A stretch of 64,000 nucleotides of DNA from Flexivirga endophytica (lineage in GTDB: Bacteria; Actinomycetota; Actinomycetes; Actinomycetales; Dermatophilaceae): assembly GCF_014640635.1 (NCBI RefSeq), contig NZ_BMHI01000001.1, forward strand, positions 744,001-808,000, in the 5' to 3' direction. Made by a program: the position numbers and the translations under genes. Within the stretch, counting starts at the first letter, position 1. Each line of letters starts with the position of its first letter. Below the pieces are notes generated by a model that searched no databases, was not told the DNA's origin, and worked only from the letters and a program-made list of their open reading frames with translations. Below are positions 43,283 through 52,313 of this stretch, piece by piece.

Positions 43283-43941
43283 ACGAGAGCTGCTTCCCTC
43301 ACCGCACCGCGCTGACCGAGCATCAATTGCTCGGAACGCCGCTGCCGACCGACGTACGCCGTCACCTCGAGCGATGCCCCGACTGCAGCCGCGAGGCGGC
43401 CGAGACCGAGAGTGTCGTCCGCACCCTGCACCGGGCCGGTCCGGCAGCAGCACACCCCGAGGACCGTATGGCGCCGCCGTTCGGCGGACCGTCGCACGAC
43501 CTGCGGGACCGGATCGTCCGGGAAGTGACCCGGGCCGCACCCGCCCGACGACGTCGACTGCCGCGGGTGGCGCTGGGCGTCGCGGCCGCAGCGCTCGCCG
43601 CCGTGGCCGTCGTCGTGCCGGTGTCGCTCAGTGGCGATCAGGCACCCGTCAGCTCGACGTCCATCACGCTGACCAGACATGGGCAGATGGTCGAAAAGTC
43701 TTGGGGCACAGAGGTTCCCATCGTCCTGTCCGGGCTCGCTGACGGTCAGACCTACCGGATGATGGCCGTCAACGCCGACGGGAAGAAGGCCCCCGGCGGC
43801 AGCGTCAGCGGCAAAGGACCCGCGCCGGTGTCGCTGCGCATGGTGACCGCCATGCCGCGCAACACCATCACTGCACTGCTCGTCGAGGACGAACGCGGGC
43901 ACGTCGTCAGCCGAGTGCCCGTCCGGCCCACCGCCACCTGA
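43279..43941 (+). CDS. zinc-binding anti-sigma factor with membrane helix
   Basis: 220 aa, ATG 43279 overlapping the sigma stop. The ZAS motif HLERCPDCSREA (HxxxCxxC) lies near residues 31-42, a helix LPRVALGVAAAALAAVAVVVPV near 95-115, and an extracytoplasmic domain of the RskA type follows (SLRMVTAMPRNTITALLVEDE). It should hold the sigma factor inactive at the membrane until an outside signal triggers release. Confidence 0.88.
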   Translation: MNESCFPHRTALTEHQLLGTPLPTDVRRHLERCPDCSREAAETESVVRTLHRAGPAAAHPEDRMAPPFGGPSHDLRDRIVREVTRAAPARRRRLPRVALGVAAAALAAVAVVVPVSLSGDQAPVSSTSITLTRHGQMVEKSWGTEVPIVLSGLADGQTYRMMAVNADGKKAPGGSVSGKGPAPVSLRMVTAMPRNTITALLVEDERGHVVSRVPVRPTAT

Positions 43942-44021
43942 CGCAACCAACACCGAACCCCTGACGTCGACCGCGGCGCTCAGGCGATGGATCACACCCG
44001 AAACCGTTGAAAGAGAGAGCA

Positions 44022-45575
44022 ATGAGTTCTGCACGCCGCGCCACCTGGATCATGATCGGCGCGTTGGGAGCGGGCGCCGGAGGCGTCACTGCGACCTCCG
44101 TCGCACATGCCAGCGAGTCATCGTCCGCCCGTGCCGCTTCCGCGACCGTGGCTACGCAGCACGCCGCCCCGATCTCCAGCCGCGACCGGCTCTACACCGC
44201 CGACCAATCGTCCAACACGGTCTCGGTCATCGATCCGGCCACGAAGAAGACACTGGGCACGATCGCGCTCGGTGACCAGCGGCTGGGCGGCAGCTTCAGC
44301 CCGCAGTACAGCGGCGACACCGGTGTCCACGGCCTGGCGATCTCGCCCGATCAGCACCGACTGGCCGTGGTCAGCGTCTCCAGCAACACCGTGCACATCA
44401 TCGACACAAGGACCAACAAGGTGCTGAGCACCACCGACGTCGGTCGAGCAGCGCACGAGGGGAGCTTCACCGCGGACGGCAAGCAGTTCTGGGTGGCCAA
44501 CCGCGGCCGCGACACCATCTCGGTGGTCGACGCGGTGCACGGGGGACTCGTCAGGAACATCCGCGTCGGCGAGGGCCCGTCGAAGGTCCTGATGAGTCCG
44601 GACGGGCGGACGGCATACGTCAACCACACAAGCAAGGCCGAGGTGACCGTCATCGACGTGCGCTCCCACCGGGTGAAGGGGCACATCCGCGATCTGGCGG
44701 CGACGTTCTCTTCCGACCAGGCGATCTCACCCGACGGCAAGCGGATCTGGGTCTCGCACAAGCGCGACGGCAAGATCAGCGTGCTCGACCTGCGCAGCAA
44801 GCGGGTTGTCACGACCCTCAACACCGGCCCGGACACCAATCACCCGCAGTTCGTCGACACACCGGACGGCAAGTTCGTCTATCTCACCATCGGCGGTCTC
44901 GACCAGACGTGGGTCTACCGCAGGACCGCGCACGCGCCGGTGCTGGTCACCAAGATCGAGAACCACGGCCACGCACCGCACGGTGCCTGGCCGAGCGCGG
45001 ACGGCACCCGCATGTATGTCGGGCTGGAGAAGTCGGACGGTGTGGACGTCATCGACACCAGGACGCACCGGGTCGTCGACACCATCGCCTCTGCCCAGGA
45101 GCCGCAAGCGATCGTGTACGCCTCACGAGCCGCCCGTGCCGGCAGCGCCGAGGGGCTGGGTCACCAGGGCCTGGGTCAGCGCGCACACAACGTGCCGACC
45201 GTGCTGCCCGACGGCTCGGCCGGTGACCCGATGGATCCCGTCAAGGGGCGGAAGCTGGAAGCGACCATCCGGCCGGTCGGCGGGCTCGACATGATCCAGC
45301 TGCAAGCGCGCGGGCTGAAGCCGAGCACGGTCTACGAGGCGTATGCCGTCGACGCCGCGGGCCGGCGAACCGCCGTGATGTCCTTCCCGACCGACGCCAA
45401 GGGTGTTGCGCCGATGGCGTTGGCATTCGGGCAGTTCGACGGCAAGCGTGTCGCGATCAAGGTGAAGGGCGAGGCGACGCCGGTCCAGAAGGCTGCGTAT
45501 GCCGCCGCTGCCGCGGGCAAGGGGCACTCGCACTCCGCCAAGACCGCAGACCTCATCTTCTGCGACTGCTGCTGA
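44022..45575 (+). CDS. secreted YVTN beta-propeller protein with Cys-rich C-terminus
   Basis: 517 aa exported protein (signal around WIMIGALGAGAGGVTATSVAHA). At least six blades of the YVTN/surface-antigen type follow, such as LYTADQSSNTVSVIDPATKK, QFWVANRGRDTISVVD and RIWVSHKRDGKISVLD. After about residue 390 comes an Ig-like or anchoring region, and the very end is LIFCDCC, three cysteines in the last four residues preceded by a His pair (GHSHS). The tail could bind metal or form a thioester or disulfide anchor. Lies between an anti-sigma factor and a copper-type YcnI protein. Confidence 0.8.
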   Translation: MSSARRATWIMIGALGAGAGGVTATSVAHASESSSARAASATVATQHAAPISSRDRLYTADQSSNTVSVIDPATKKTLGTIALGDQRLGGSFSPQYSGDTGVHGLAISPDQHRLAVVSVSSNTVHIIDTRTNKVLSTTDVGRAAHEGSFTADGKQFWVANRGRDTISVVDAVHGGLVRNIRVGEGPSKVLMSPDGRTAYVNHTSKAEVTVIDVRSHRVKGHIRDLAATFSSDQAISPDGKRIWVSHKRDGKISVLDLRSKRVVTTLNTGPDTNHPQFVDTPDGKFVYLTIGGLDQTWVYRRTAHAPVLVTKIENHGHAPHGAWPSADGTRMYVGLEKSDGVDVIDTRTHRVVDTIASAQEPQAIVYASRAARAGSAEGLGHQGLGQRAHNVPTVLPDGSAGDPMDPVKGRKLEATIRPVGGLDMIQLQARGLKPSTVYEAYAVDAAGRRTAVMSFPTDAKGVAPMALAFGQFDGKRVAIKVKGEATPVQKAAYAAAAAGKGHSHSAKTADLIFCDCC

Positions 45576-45612
45576 ACGACTTCCGACACCTGACCTGAGA
45601 GGAATCCCCAAT

Positions 45613-46362
45613 ATGTCCCGCCGCACTCGACGGCACACCGCCCCCTTGGTAATCGCTGCCGCGAGTGCGGCGGGCGCTCTACTGCTGTGCGCTCCGCCCG
45701 CGTCCGCTCACGTACGGGTCATCGGTGACGTCATACCCGGACAGCCCGCGACCCTGAACTTCCGCGTCCCGAGCGAGCTGAAGGAGGCGACCACCGTCCG
45801 CCTCACGGTCGACGTGCCCGCCACGCTGACTGTTACAGGTGTTCCGTCGATCGACGGGTGGACGGTACAACGAACCCGCGAGCCGGGCGGGAAGGGCACC
45901 CGGTTGGTCTGGACGGCGAAACCGGGCCACGAGATCAAACCCGGTGCGAGCAGAACGTTCCCGGTGCGTGTCGGCGCCATACCCGATCAGCGGTCGGTGG
46001 AGTTCGACACCGACCAGACGTACTCCAACGGCACGATCGCGTCCTGGAACCAAGAGCAGACCGGCGCCGAGGAGCCGGAGTTCCCGGTGCCGGAACTCGT
46101 CATCGATCCGGCGGCGCCGGCGAACTCCTCGGACACCGACGCTCCGTCGAGTTCGGCACCGGCGACTCCGAACGACGAACCCAGGCAGGACCGGCCCGCG
46201 CCGACCGTCGCGGCCGCAGCGCCGTCGGGCAGTGCTGACGAGCCGGACCACGACTCGGATGACGACTCCGGCACGCCGTGGGCATGGCTCGGTGGTGGCA
46301 CGGTGGCCGCCGCGGCGGTCGCCGGGGGCGGCGGTTTCCTGATCCGGCGAAGCCGCCGATAA
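45613..46362 (+). CDS. YcnI-like (DUF1775) copper-binding membrane protein
   Basis: 249 aa. The signal peptide ends at ASA, leaving a mature N-terminal His (ASAHVRV), the copper-binding position of the YcnI family. The domain continues with LNFRVPSELKEATTVRLTVDVP and a Trp-containing WTVQRTREPGG. A long Ser/Asp/Pro linker precedes a C-terminal membrane helix (WLGGGTVAAAAVAGGGGFLI) and RRSRR. GAGAGGAA before ATG 45613. Family knowledge links YcnI to copper acquisition or homeostasis. Confidence 0.87.
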   Translation: MSRRTRRHTAPLVIAAASAAGALLLCAPPASAHVRVIGDVIPGQPATLNFRVPSELKEATTVRLTVDVPATLTVTGVPSIDGWTVQRTREPGGKGTRLVWTAKPGHEIKPGASRTFPVRVGAIPDQRSVEFDTDQTYSNGTIASWNQEQTGAEEPEFPVPELVIDPAAPANSSDTDAPSSSAPATPNDEPRQDRPAPTVAAAAPSGSADEPDHDSDDDSGTPWAWLGGGTVAAAAVAGGGGFLIRRSRR

Positions 46363-46366
46363 GCCG

Positions 46367-47545
46367 TCAGGCGGCGGAGCCGAGGCGGGCCAACCGCCCC
46401 GCGGCCTCGGTCAGCACCTCGGGCCGCTTGCAGAAGGCGAAGCGCACGAGCGTCCGCGCCGCGTCCTTGTCGTCGCAGAAGACCGAGACCGGCACGCCCA
46501 CCACGCCGCACAACTCGGGCAGCTGCCAGCAGAAGTCGACCGCGTCCGTCGCACCGAGCGGCGCGACGTCGGCGATGGCGAAGTAGGTGCCCTGCGGGTC
46601 GCTCACCGTCAGGCCGGCGTCGCGCAGCCCGCGGGTGAGTATGTCGCGGCCGTCCTGCATCTTCCGGGTGAGGCTCGCGAAGACGTCGTCGGGCAGGCCG
46701 AGCCCGGTGGCGATGCCCACCTGGAAGGGACCGCCCCCGGCATACGTGACGAACTGCTTGACGGTGGCGCAGGCGGTGACCAACTCCGCCGGACCGCTGA
46801 GCCAGCCGACCTTCCAACCGGTCGTGGCGAAGGTCTTGCCGCCGGAGCTGATCGTCAGGGTGCGTTCGAACATGCCCGGCAGCGTCGCCATCGGCACGTG
46901 CCGGCCGTCGTCGAAGGCGAGGTGCTCGTAGACCTCGTCGGTCACCACGATCGCGTCGTGCTCACGGGCCAGCTCGGCGATGAGCCGCAACTCGGCCTCG
47001 GTGAAGACCTTGCCCGTGGGGTTGTGCGGGGTGTTGAGCAGCACCAGCCGGGTCCGTGCGGAGAACGCCGCCCGCAACGACTCCTCGTCGATCGCGAAAT
47101 CAGGGAAGCGCAGCGCGCTGGTCCGGCGCACCGCGCCCGCAAGCGCGATCGTGGCGGCATACGAGTCGTAGTAGGGCTCGAAGGTGATGACCTCATCGCC
47201 CGGCTCGCACAACGCGAGGACGGCGGCGGCGATCGCCTCCGTCGCGCCGACGGTCACCAGCACCTGGGTGTCGGCGTCGATCGTGAGGTCGTAGAACCGG
47301 CGCTGGTGGTCGCTGATCGCCGCACGAAGTTCGGGTATGCCGCGCCCCGGCGGATACTGGTTGCGGCCGGCGCCGATGGCGTTGCGCGCCGCCTGCAGGA
47401 CAGCGTCCGGGCCGTCGGTGTCGGGGAAGCCCTGACCGAGGTTGATCGCGCCAGTGCGGGTCGCCAGGGCGGACATCTCCCCGAAGATCGTCGCGCCGAA
47501 GCCGTGCATGCGGTCGATGAGCGGGTCAGGTGTCGGCGCAGTCAT
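46367..47545 (-). CDS. PLP-dependent aminotransferase, class I (DapC/KAT type)
   Basis: 392 aa from ATG 47545; the longer frame extends into the rpsB leader and is not used. Fold-type I motifs: [14 protein letters not shown] near 93, [24 protein letters not shown] near 165, [11 protein letters not shown] near 195 and the PLP lysine in [16 protein letters not shown] near 232. Members act as N-succinyldiaminopimelate, kynurenine or methionine-type aminotransferases, and the exact substrate is not fixed by sequence. Converges on the YcnI gene with only 4 bases between stops. Divergent from rpsB. Confidence 0.88.
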   Translation of the reverse strand: MTAPTPDPLIDRMHGFGATIFGEMSALATRTGAINLGQGFPDTDGPDAVLQAARNAIGAGRNQYPPGRGIPELRAAISDHQRRFYDLTIDADTQVLVTVGATEAIAAAVLALCEPGDEVITFEPYYDSYAATIALAGAVRRTSALRFPDFAIDEESLRAAFSARTRLVLLNTPHNPTGKVFTEAELRLIAELAREHDAIVVTDEVYEHLAFDDGRHVPMATLPGMFERTLTISSGGKTFATTGWKVGWLSGPAELVTACATVKQFVTYAGGGPFQVGIATGLGLPDDVFASLTRKMQDGRDILTRGLRDAGLTVSDPQGTYFAIADVAPLGATDAVDFCWQLPELCGVVGVPVSVFCDDKDAARTLVRFAFCKRPEVLTEAAGRLARLGSAA

Positions 47546-47825
47546 GATCTCGATGGTAATGACGGGCCGGCTCGATTCGCGGCCCGGCGCCGTTGTCCCG
47601 TATCCTGGAGAGACGACTCGTGTGCGTTGCCCTCCGGGACCTTGTTCGCGGGTCGAATACGCGCGTCTCACACCGGCTTCGGCCGGGGTGGATCCGCCAG
47701 TCCGGTCGGTTCTCGTCGAGGGAGCGGGTCGGTCCGGGCCCATCGGGACGCCAGGTTTGCGTGTGCGCCATACGGGCGCCATACGTGAAGACAAACTGGA
47801 AACCATGGAAAGAGAGGACTTCGGC

Positions 47826-48740
47826 ATGGCCGTCGTCACCACCCGCCAGCTCCTCGAGAGCGGCGTCCACTTCGGGCACCAGACCCGTCGCTGGAACCCC
47901 AAGATGAAGCGCTTCATCCTCACCGAGCGCAACGGCATCTACATCATCGACCTCCAGCAGTCGCTGACCTACATCAACGACGCGTTCGAGTTCATCAAGC
48001 AGACCGTCGCCCACGGCGGCACGATCCTGTTCGTCGGCACGAAGAAGCAGGCGCAGGAGTCGATCCAGGAGCAGTCGACCCGCGTCGGCATGCCCTACGT
48101 CAACCACCGTTGGCTCGGTGGCATGCTCACCAACTTCAACACCGTGAGCAAGCGTCTGGCCCGCCTCAAGGAGCTCGAGGAGATCGACTACGACGACGTC
48201 GCCGGCTCCGGTCGCACCAAGAAGGAACTTCTCGTCATGAAGCGCGAGAAGGACAAGCTGGAGCGCACCCTCGGTGGTATCCGCAACATGGCCAAGGTGC
48301 CCTCCGCGGTCTGGATCGTCGACACCAAGAAGGAGCACCTCGCCGTCACCGAGGCGCGCAAGCTCAACATCCCGGTCATCGCGATCCTGGACACCAACTG
48401 CGACCCCGACGAGGTCGACTACAAGATCCCGGGCAACGACGACGCGATCCGCTCCGTCACGCTGCTGACCCGCGTGGTCGCCGACGCCGTCGCCGAGGGC
48501 CTCATCGCCCGCTCCGGTGGCGGTTCGGACACCGCCGAGGCGGCAGAGCCGATGGCCGAGTGGGAGCGCGAGCTGCTGGGTTCCGAGGACGGCGCGGCTC
48601 CGGCCGAGTCCGCCGAGGCACCGGCTGCCGAGGCACCTGCCGCCGAAGCGCCCGCTGCTGAGGCCGCTGCCACCGACGCCCCGGCTGCCGCTGAGGCGCC
48701 CGCCGCTGAGGCACCGGCCACGGAGAACACCGAGTCCTGA
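47826..48740 (+). CDS. rpsB: 30S ribosomal protein S2 (uS2)
   Basis: 304 aa; ATG 47826 follows AGAGGA. The S2 core begins [26 protein letters not shown] (quoted in part: [17 protein letters not shown]) and contains [24 protein letters not shown] and [14 protein letters not shown]. The last 45 residues are a low-complexity PAAEA repeat tail, absent in E. coli S2 but common in actinobacteria. The 280-base leader upstream is shared with the divergent aminotransferase and carries two same-orientation CGCCATAC words at 47766 and 47777. Followed by two hairpins before tsf. Confidence 0.97.
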   Translation: MAVVTTRQLLESGVHFGHQTRRWNPKMKRFILTERNGIYIIDLQQSLTYINDAFEFIKQTVAHGGTILFVGTKKQAQESIQEQSTRVGMPYVNHRWLGGMLTNFNTVSKRLARLKELEEIDYDDVAGSGRTKKELLVMKREKDKLERTLGGIRNMAKVPSAVWIVDTKKEHLAVTEARKLNIPVIAILDTNCDPDEVDYKIPGNDDAIRSVTLLTRVVADAVAEGLIARSGGGSDTAEAAEPMAEWERELLGSEDGAAPAESAEAPAAEAPAAEAPAAEAAATDAPAAAEAPAAEAPATENTES

Positions 48741-48747
48741 TCGGACA

Positions 48748-48801
48748 TTTCGCTGCATCGGGTCGTGTGCGCTGAAGCGTGCACGACCCGATGCGGCGAA
48801 A
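48748..48801 (+). terminator. long hairpin between rpsB and tsf
   Basis: Arms 48748-48767 (TTTCGCTGCATCGGGTCGTG) and 48782-48801 match at 19 of 20 positions, 14-base loop. It begins 7 bases after the rpsB stop. Likely a partial terminator or processing site, since rpsB and tsf are normally co-transcribed. Confidence 0.8.
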
Positions 48802-48803
48802 CA

Positions 48804-48832
48804 CCGTATGTCGCGAGGCTCGCGCCATACGG
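48804..48832 (+). terminator. second hairpin between rpsB and tsf made of an inverted GTATG pair
   Basis: CCGTATG (48804-48810) pairs with CATACGG (48826-48832) and the inside CGCGAG/CTCGCG extends it. As at 17165-17203, opposed copies of the dispersed word form the stem. Confidence 0.7.
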
Positions 48833-48878
48833 CCCCCACTCTTTGATTTCGTAGTTCGCGAAGGAGCGAAGCAGACAC

Positions 48879-49706
48879 ATGGCCAACTACACCGCTGCTG
48901 ACATCAAGGCGCTGCGCGAGCAGACCGGTGCCGGCATGCTCGACGTCAAGAAGGCGCTCGACGAGGCCGACGGCGACAAGGCCAAGGCCACCGAGATCCT
49001 GCGGGTCAAGGGCCTCAAGGGCGTGACCAAGCGGGAGGGTCGCACCACCGCCAACGGTCTGGTGACGGCGCACGTCGACGGCACCGCCGGCACGCTGCTG
49101 GAGATCAACTGTGAGACCGACTTCGTCGCCAAGGGTGAGAAGTTCGTCGAGCTGGCCGCCAAGGTTCTCGACCAGGCGGTCGCCAGCAAGGCCACGGACG
49201 CCGAGACGCTGCTGGGCTCCACCGCCGACGGTGGCACGGTCCAGGACATGATCGACCAGGCCGGCGCCACCATCGGCGAGAAGATCGAGGTTCGCCGTGT
49301 CGGCCGCCTCGAGGGCGAGAACGTCGTCTCCTACCTGCACAAGACCAGCCCCGACCTGCCTGCGCAGATCGGCGTGCTCGTGGCCACCAAGGGCGGCGAC
49401 ACCACCGTCGCACGCGACATCGCGATGCACATCGCGGCGTTCAGCCCGACGGTGCTGCAGCGTGACGAGATCGACGCCGACACCGTCGAGAACGAGCGTC
49501 GCGTCGCGGAGGCCACCGCCAAGGAGGAGGGCAAGCCCGAGGCTGCCCTGCCGAAGATCATCGAAGGCCGGGTCAACGGCTACTTCAAGGAGAACGTCCT
49601 GCTCGAGCAGCCGTTCGCCAAGGACACCAAGAAGACCGTGGCCAAGGTTGCCGAGGAGGCCGGTGCCGAGGTTTCCGGCTTCCTGCGCTTCAAGGTCGGC
49701 GTCTGA
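48879..49706 (+). CDS. tsf: elongation factor Ts
   Basis: 275 aa nucleotide-exchange factor for EF-Tu. UBA-like N-terminus with IKALREQTGAGMLDVKKALDEADGDK (quoted in part: LREQTGAGMLDVKKALD), then NCETDFVAKGEKF near residue 78-90 and MHIAAF near 185. ATG 48879 with GAAGGAG upstream. It ends 16 bases before a strong terminator and has no copy of the dispersed word in the coding part. In most actinobacteria pyrH follows directly; here it is 11.4 kb away. Confidence 0.97.
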   Translation: MANYTAADIKALREQTGAGMLDVKKALDEADGDKAKATEILRVKGLKGVTKREGRTTANGLVTAHVDGTAGTLLEINCETDFVAKGEKFVELAAKVLDQAVASKATDAETLLGSTADGGTVQDMIDQAGATIGEKIEVRRVGRLEGENVVSYLHKTSPDLPAQIGVLVATKGGDTTVARDIAMHIAAFSPTVLQRDEIDADTVENERRVAEATAKEEGKPEAALPKIIEGRVNGYFKENVLLEQPFAKDTKKTVAKVAEEAGAEVSGFLRFKVGV

Positions 49707-49722
49707 GCTAGCAGTTCCACCC

Positions 49723-49758
49723 CGAAAGGTCCTGGCAGCGTGCTGCCAGGACCTTTCG
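49723..49758 (+). terminator. tsf terminator
   Basis: Perfect 17-base arms CGAAAGGTCCTGGCAGC (49723-49739) and its inverse (49742-49758), 2-base loop. Closes the rpsB-tsf transcript. Confidence 0.92.
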
Positions 49759-49788
49759 CCATCCGTGCCGAGTGACGGCTTCTTCGCC

Positions 49789-49816
49789 GAGTGACGGTCA
49801 GATCAGGCCGTCACTC
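49789..49816 (-). terminator. short terminator at the glycosidase gene end
   Basis: GAGTGACGG (49789-49797) and CCGTCACTC (49808-49816), 10-base loop, covering the stop codon at 49811-49813. Further near-copies GAGTGACGG at 49770 and CCGTCATTC at 49828 suggest a small local repeat. Confidence 0.65.
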
Positions 49817-51025
49817 GCCGAGAGAGCCGTCATTCGGCATGGAGACGGGCGTGATCAGCGGCGGCGTGAAGCCTCCGCCGGGCTGGGAGCCCAGCGCGAC
49901 CCAGGAGCGGTGGAAGTCGCTGCCCGGCGCGACGAGCGCGCGGGCCGATGGGTCGGAGACGATGTCGGCGGGCAGCGAAATGGACTGCGCTTCTTGCGGA
50001 TCGGTTGATCGGGCCGACTCGATCGCATCGCGCAACGCGTGCGCTGCCGGCTTGGCGGCGTGGTCGACCGCGAAGAGTCCGAGGTCGTACTCCCGCTCCG
50101 GGAAGTCGACCATTCGCCGGTCGATGTCGTGCGAGCACCACCAGGTGATCCCGGTGAGAGTCGGTACGGCGCTCGCCGCAGCGACGGTTCGCCGGACGAA
50201 CTGCTCGGCGGCGTCATACGGTATGTCCGGCTGGGGAGCACCGACCTCCTGCAGCCATACCGGCCGGTCCGGCGCACCGCATGCGCCGGCCAGCCGGGCG
50301 AGGTATGCCGCGTGCGATGTCGTCGCCGGACCGAGTGGACCATCGACGCGTGACGTGCCGTTGAACACCCACGAGTGCACCGAGGACACGTCCCCGAGGG
50401 TCGTGACGTCCTCGGCTGAGAACGGATGGTCCGGCGCGTAGAACGCGTCGTCGAAGAGTGAGTGCACCACCAGCTGGTCAGCCCGCGCATGCAGTCGTAT
50501 GGCGCTCAGCAGGTCCTCAGCCCACGCGTGCGATTCCGCGAGGGTGGTGGCATTGGCCGGCCAGAGATTGTTGACCTCGTTGCCCAGGGTGAACGCGAAG
50601 ACGTTCGGCTCCGGCGACAGGGCGCGCACCAGTTCCTTGACGTACGAACGCAATCCGTCACGCGCGACGGTGTCGGTGAAGATGCTGCGCTGGTGCCACG
50701 TCAGTACCCAGGACGGCAGGAAGTCGAAGCTCGACAGGTGTCCTTGCAGCAGGTCGACGCAGACGTCGAGCCCGCGCTCCGCGCCCAGTCGTATGACGGT
50801 TCGCACGTCGGCGACGGCCTGCGCCCGCACATGGGACCGGTTCGGCTGGAGCCACGGCCAGACCGGGAAGATCCGAACGTGATCCATCCCGAGTGACGCG
50901 ATGTCGTCCAGGTCCCGGGCGACAGCGTCACGGTCCAGATCCAACCAACTGTGGAACCACCCTTCGGACGGGACGTAGTTGACGCCGAATCGGAGTCGGC
51001 GAGATCCCGGGGCGAGATATTCCAC
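49811..51025 (-). CDS. cytoplasmic glycoside hydrolase, clan GH-A (GH5-like)
   Basis: 404 aa TIM-barrel glycosidase. The acid/base Glu lies in FTLGNEVNN (Glu150) and the nucleophile in VWLQEVGAP (Glu260), the strand 4 and strand 7 pattern of clan GH-A. There is no signal peptide, so substrates must be small imported glycosides. Start GTG 51025 is the first in-frame codon with the conserved RLRFGVNYVPSEGWFHSW following. Substrate type (mannoside, glucoside, other) cannot be read from sequence. It stands alone on the minus strand between tsf and a two-component system. Confidence 0.78.
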   Translation of the reverse strand: MEYLAPGSRRLRFGVNYVPSEGWFHSWLDLDRDAVARDLDDIASLGMDHVRIFPVWPWLQPNRSHVRAQAVADVRTVIRLGAERGLDVCVDLLQGHLSSFDFLPSWVLTWHQRSIFTDTVARDGLRSYVKELVRALSPEPNVFAFTLGNEVNNLWPANATTLAESHAWAEDLLSAIRLHARADQLVVHSLFDDAFYAPDHPFSAEDVTTLGDVSSVHSWVFNGTSRVDGPLGPATTSHAAYLARLAGACGAPDRPVWLQEVGAPQPDIPYDAAEQFVRRTVAAASAVPTLTGITWWCSHDIDRRMVDFPEREYDLGLFAVDHAAKPAAHALRDAIESARSTDPQEAQSISLPADIVSDPSARALVAPGSDFHRSWVALGSQPGGGFTPPLITPVSMPNDGSLGE

Positions 51026-51090
51026 GAGGTCGAGCCTAGTGAGGGTGATCCAGGGGCGCGCAGGTCACGGTGTGCTCTACCGTTTCGTCG

Positions 51091-52278
51091 GTGAGCAGCC
51101 TGGGAGTCGTGGTGCTGATCGCCGCGATGCTGGTGCTTCCGGTCGCGGCGTTGTGGTGGTGGGCGCGCCGGCACCGGGGGATGGGCAGTGAGGCGGACCG
51201 GGCCACCCTCCGCACACTGCACGAGGCCAACCGGGTCGCGCGACCGCTGCGCGAGGGCCTGACCGAGACATCGGCCGAGCGCGCGGTCCGCTCGCTGCGG
51301 CCGTTGCTGACCGCACCGGCGGTCGCGCTGAGCAACGGACACGCGGTGCTGGGTTGGGACGGCCCGGGGGAGAGCCACCGTGACGACGTCCTGACCGCGA
51401 CGGCCTCGGTGCTGGAAGACGGTCGAGCGCGCGTCGACCGGATCAGCTGCACCGACCCGGCCTGCCGGCTGCGTGACGTCATCAGCGTGCCTCTCGTGGT
51501 CGGCGGGTCCGTGGTGGGCACGCTGCACGCGCTGGTCACGGTCGCCGGGGCACCGGTCATCAAGGCGACCCATGAAGTGGCCGACTGGGTCAGCGGGCAG
51601 CTGGAGTTGGCCGAGGTCGACCGGCGCCGCTCCGGGCTGGCCGAAGCGGAGCTGCGGGCGTTGCGCGCGCAGATCTCACCGCACTTCATCTACAACGCGT
51701 TGACCACCATCGCGGCGTTCGTGCGGACCGACCCGGACCGCGCGCGGGAGCTGTTGCTTGAGTTCGCCGATTTCACTCGCTACTCCTTCCGCCGGCGCGG
51801 TGAATACACCGCGCTGTCCGACGAACTGCAGTCCATCGAGCAGTACCTCACCCTGGAGCGGGCGCGCTTCGGCGACCGGTTGCGGGTGACCCTGCGGATC
51901 GCTCCGGACTGCCTGACGGTGATGGTGCCCTACCTGTCCCTCCAACCTGTCGTGGAGAACGCCGTACGACACGGACTGGAACCGAAGTCGGGTCCGGGCG
52001 AGGTGATCGTGGAGGCTGTCCCGGACGGGGTCGACATACGAATCTCGGTGGAGGACAACGGTGTCGGTGAGGACCCGCGCCGCATCCAGGAAGCTCTCGA
52101 CGGTGTCGCGCAGGCCGACTCGGTAGGACTTTCCAACGTCGACATGCGGATGCGCGCGACCTTCGGCGAGCATTACGGCCTGGTCGTGGAGACGGCCCCC
52201 GGTGCCGGCACGAAGGTGGTGATGCGCGTCCCGCGCTTCGCCCCCAGGGCACACCCGAACGACAATGTCGCGCTGTGA
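51091..52278 (+). CDS. LytS/YehU-type sensor histidine kinase
   Basis: 395 aa from GTG 51091 (GTG 51070 would add 7 residues; neither has a good Shine-Dalgarno). One N-terminal membrane helix (LGVVVLIAAMLVLPVAALWWW), a GAF-like middle region, then the His_kinase motif RAQISPHFIYNALTTIAAFV with the phospho-acceptor His near 198. The ATPase N-box is LQPVVENAVRHG, and DNGVGED and GVGLSN-like SVGLSNVDMRM follow. Paired with the LytTR regulator next to it. Genes downstream indicate it senses acetate, pyruvate or a related carboxylate. Confidence 0.9.
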   Translation: MSSLGVVVLIAAMLVLPVAALWWWARRHRGMGSEADRATLRTLHEANRVARPLREGLTETSAERAVRSLRPLLTAPAVALSNGHAVLGWDGPGESHRDDVLTATASVLEDGRARVDRISCTDPACRLRDVISVPLVVGGSVVGTLHALVTVAGAPVIKATHEVADWVSGQLELAEVDRRRSGLAEAELRALRAQISPHFIYNALTTIAAFVRTDPDRARELLLEFADFTRYSFRRRGEYTALSDELQSIEQYLTLERARFGDRLRVTLRIAPDCLTVMVPYLSLQPVVENAVRHGLEPKSGPGEVIVEAVPDGVDIRISVEDNGVGEDPRRIQEALDGVAQADSVGLSNVDMRMRATFGEHYGLVVETAPGAGTKVVMRVPRFAPRAHPNDNVAL

Positions 52279-52313
52279 GGCCGGTCGGCGGCAGAACTCC
52301 TATGGTGGATGAC

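Noticed and set aside
46363-46380. Strong terminator between ycnI-like gene and aminotransferase
   Set aside because: Only a 6-base GCCGCC/GGCGGC pairing, mostly in coding sequence; too weak to annotate.
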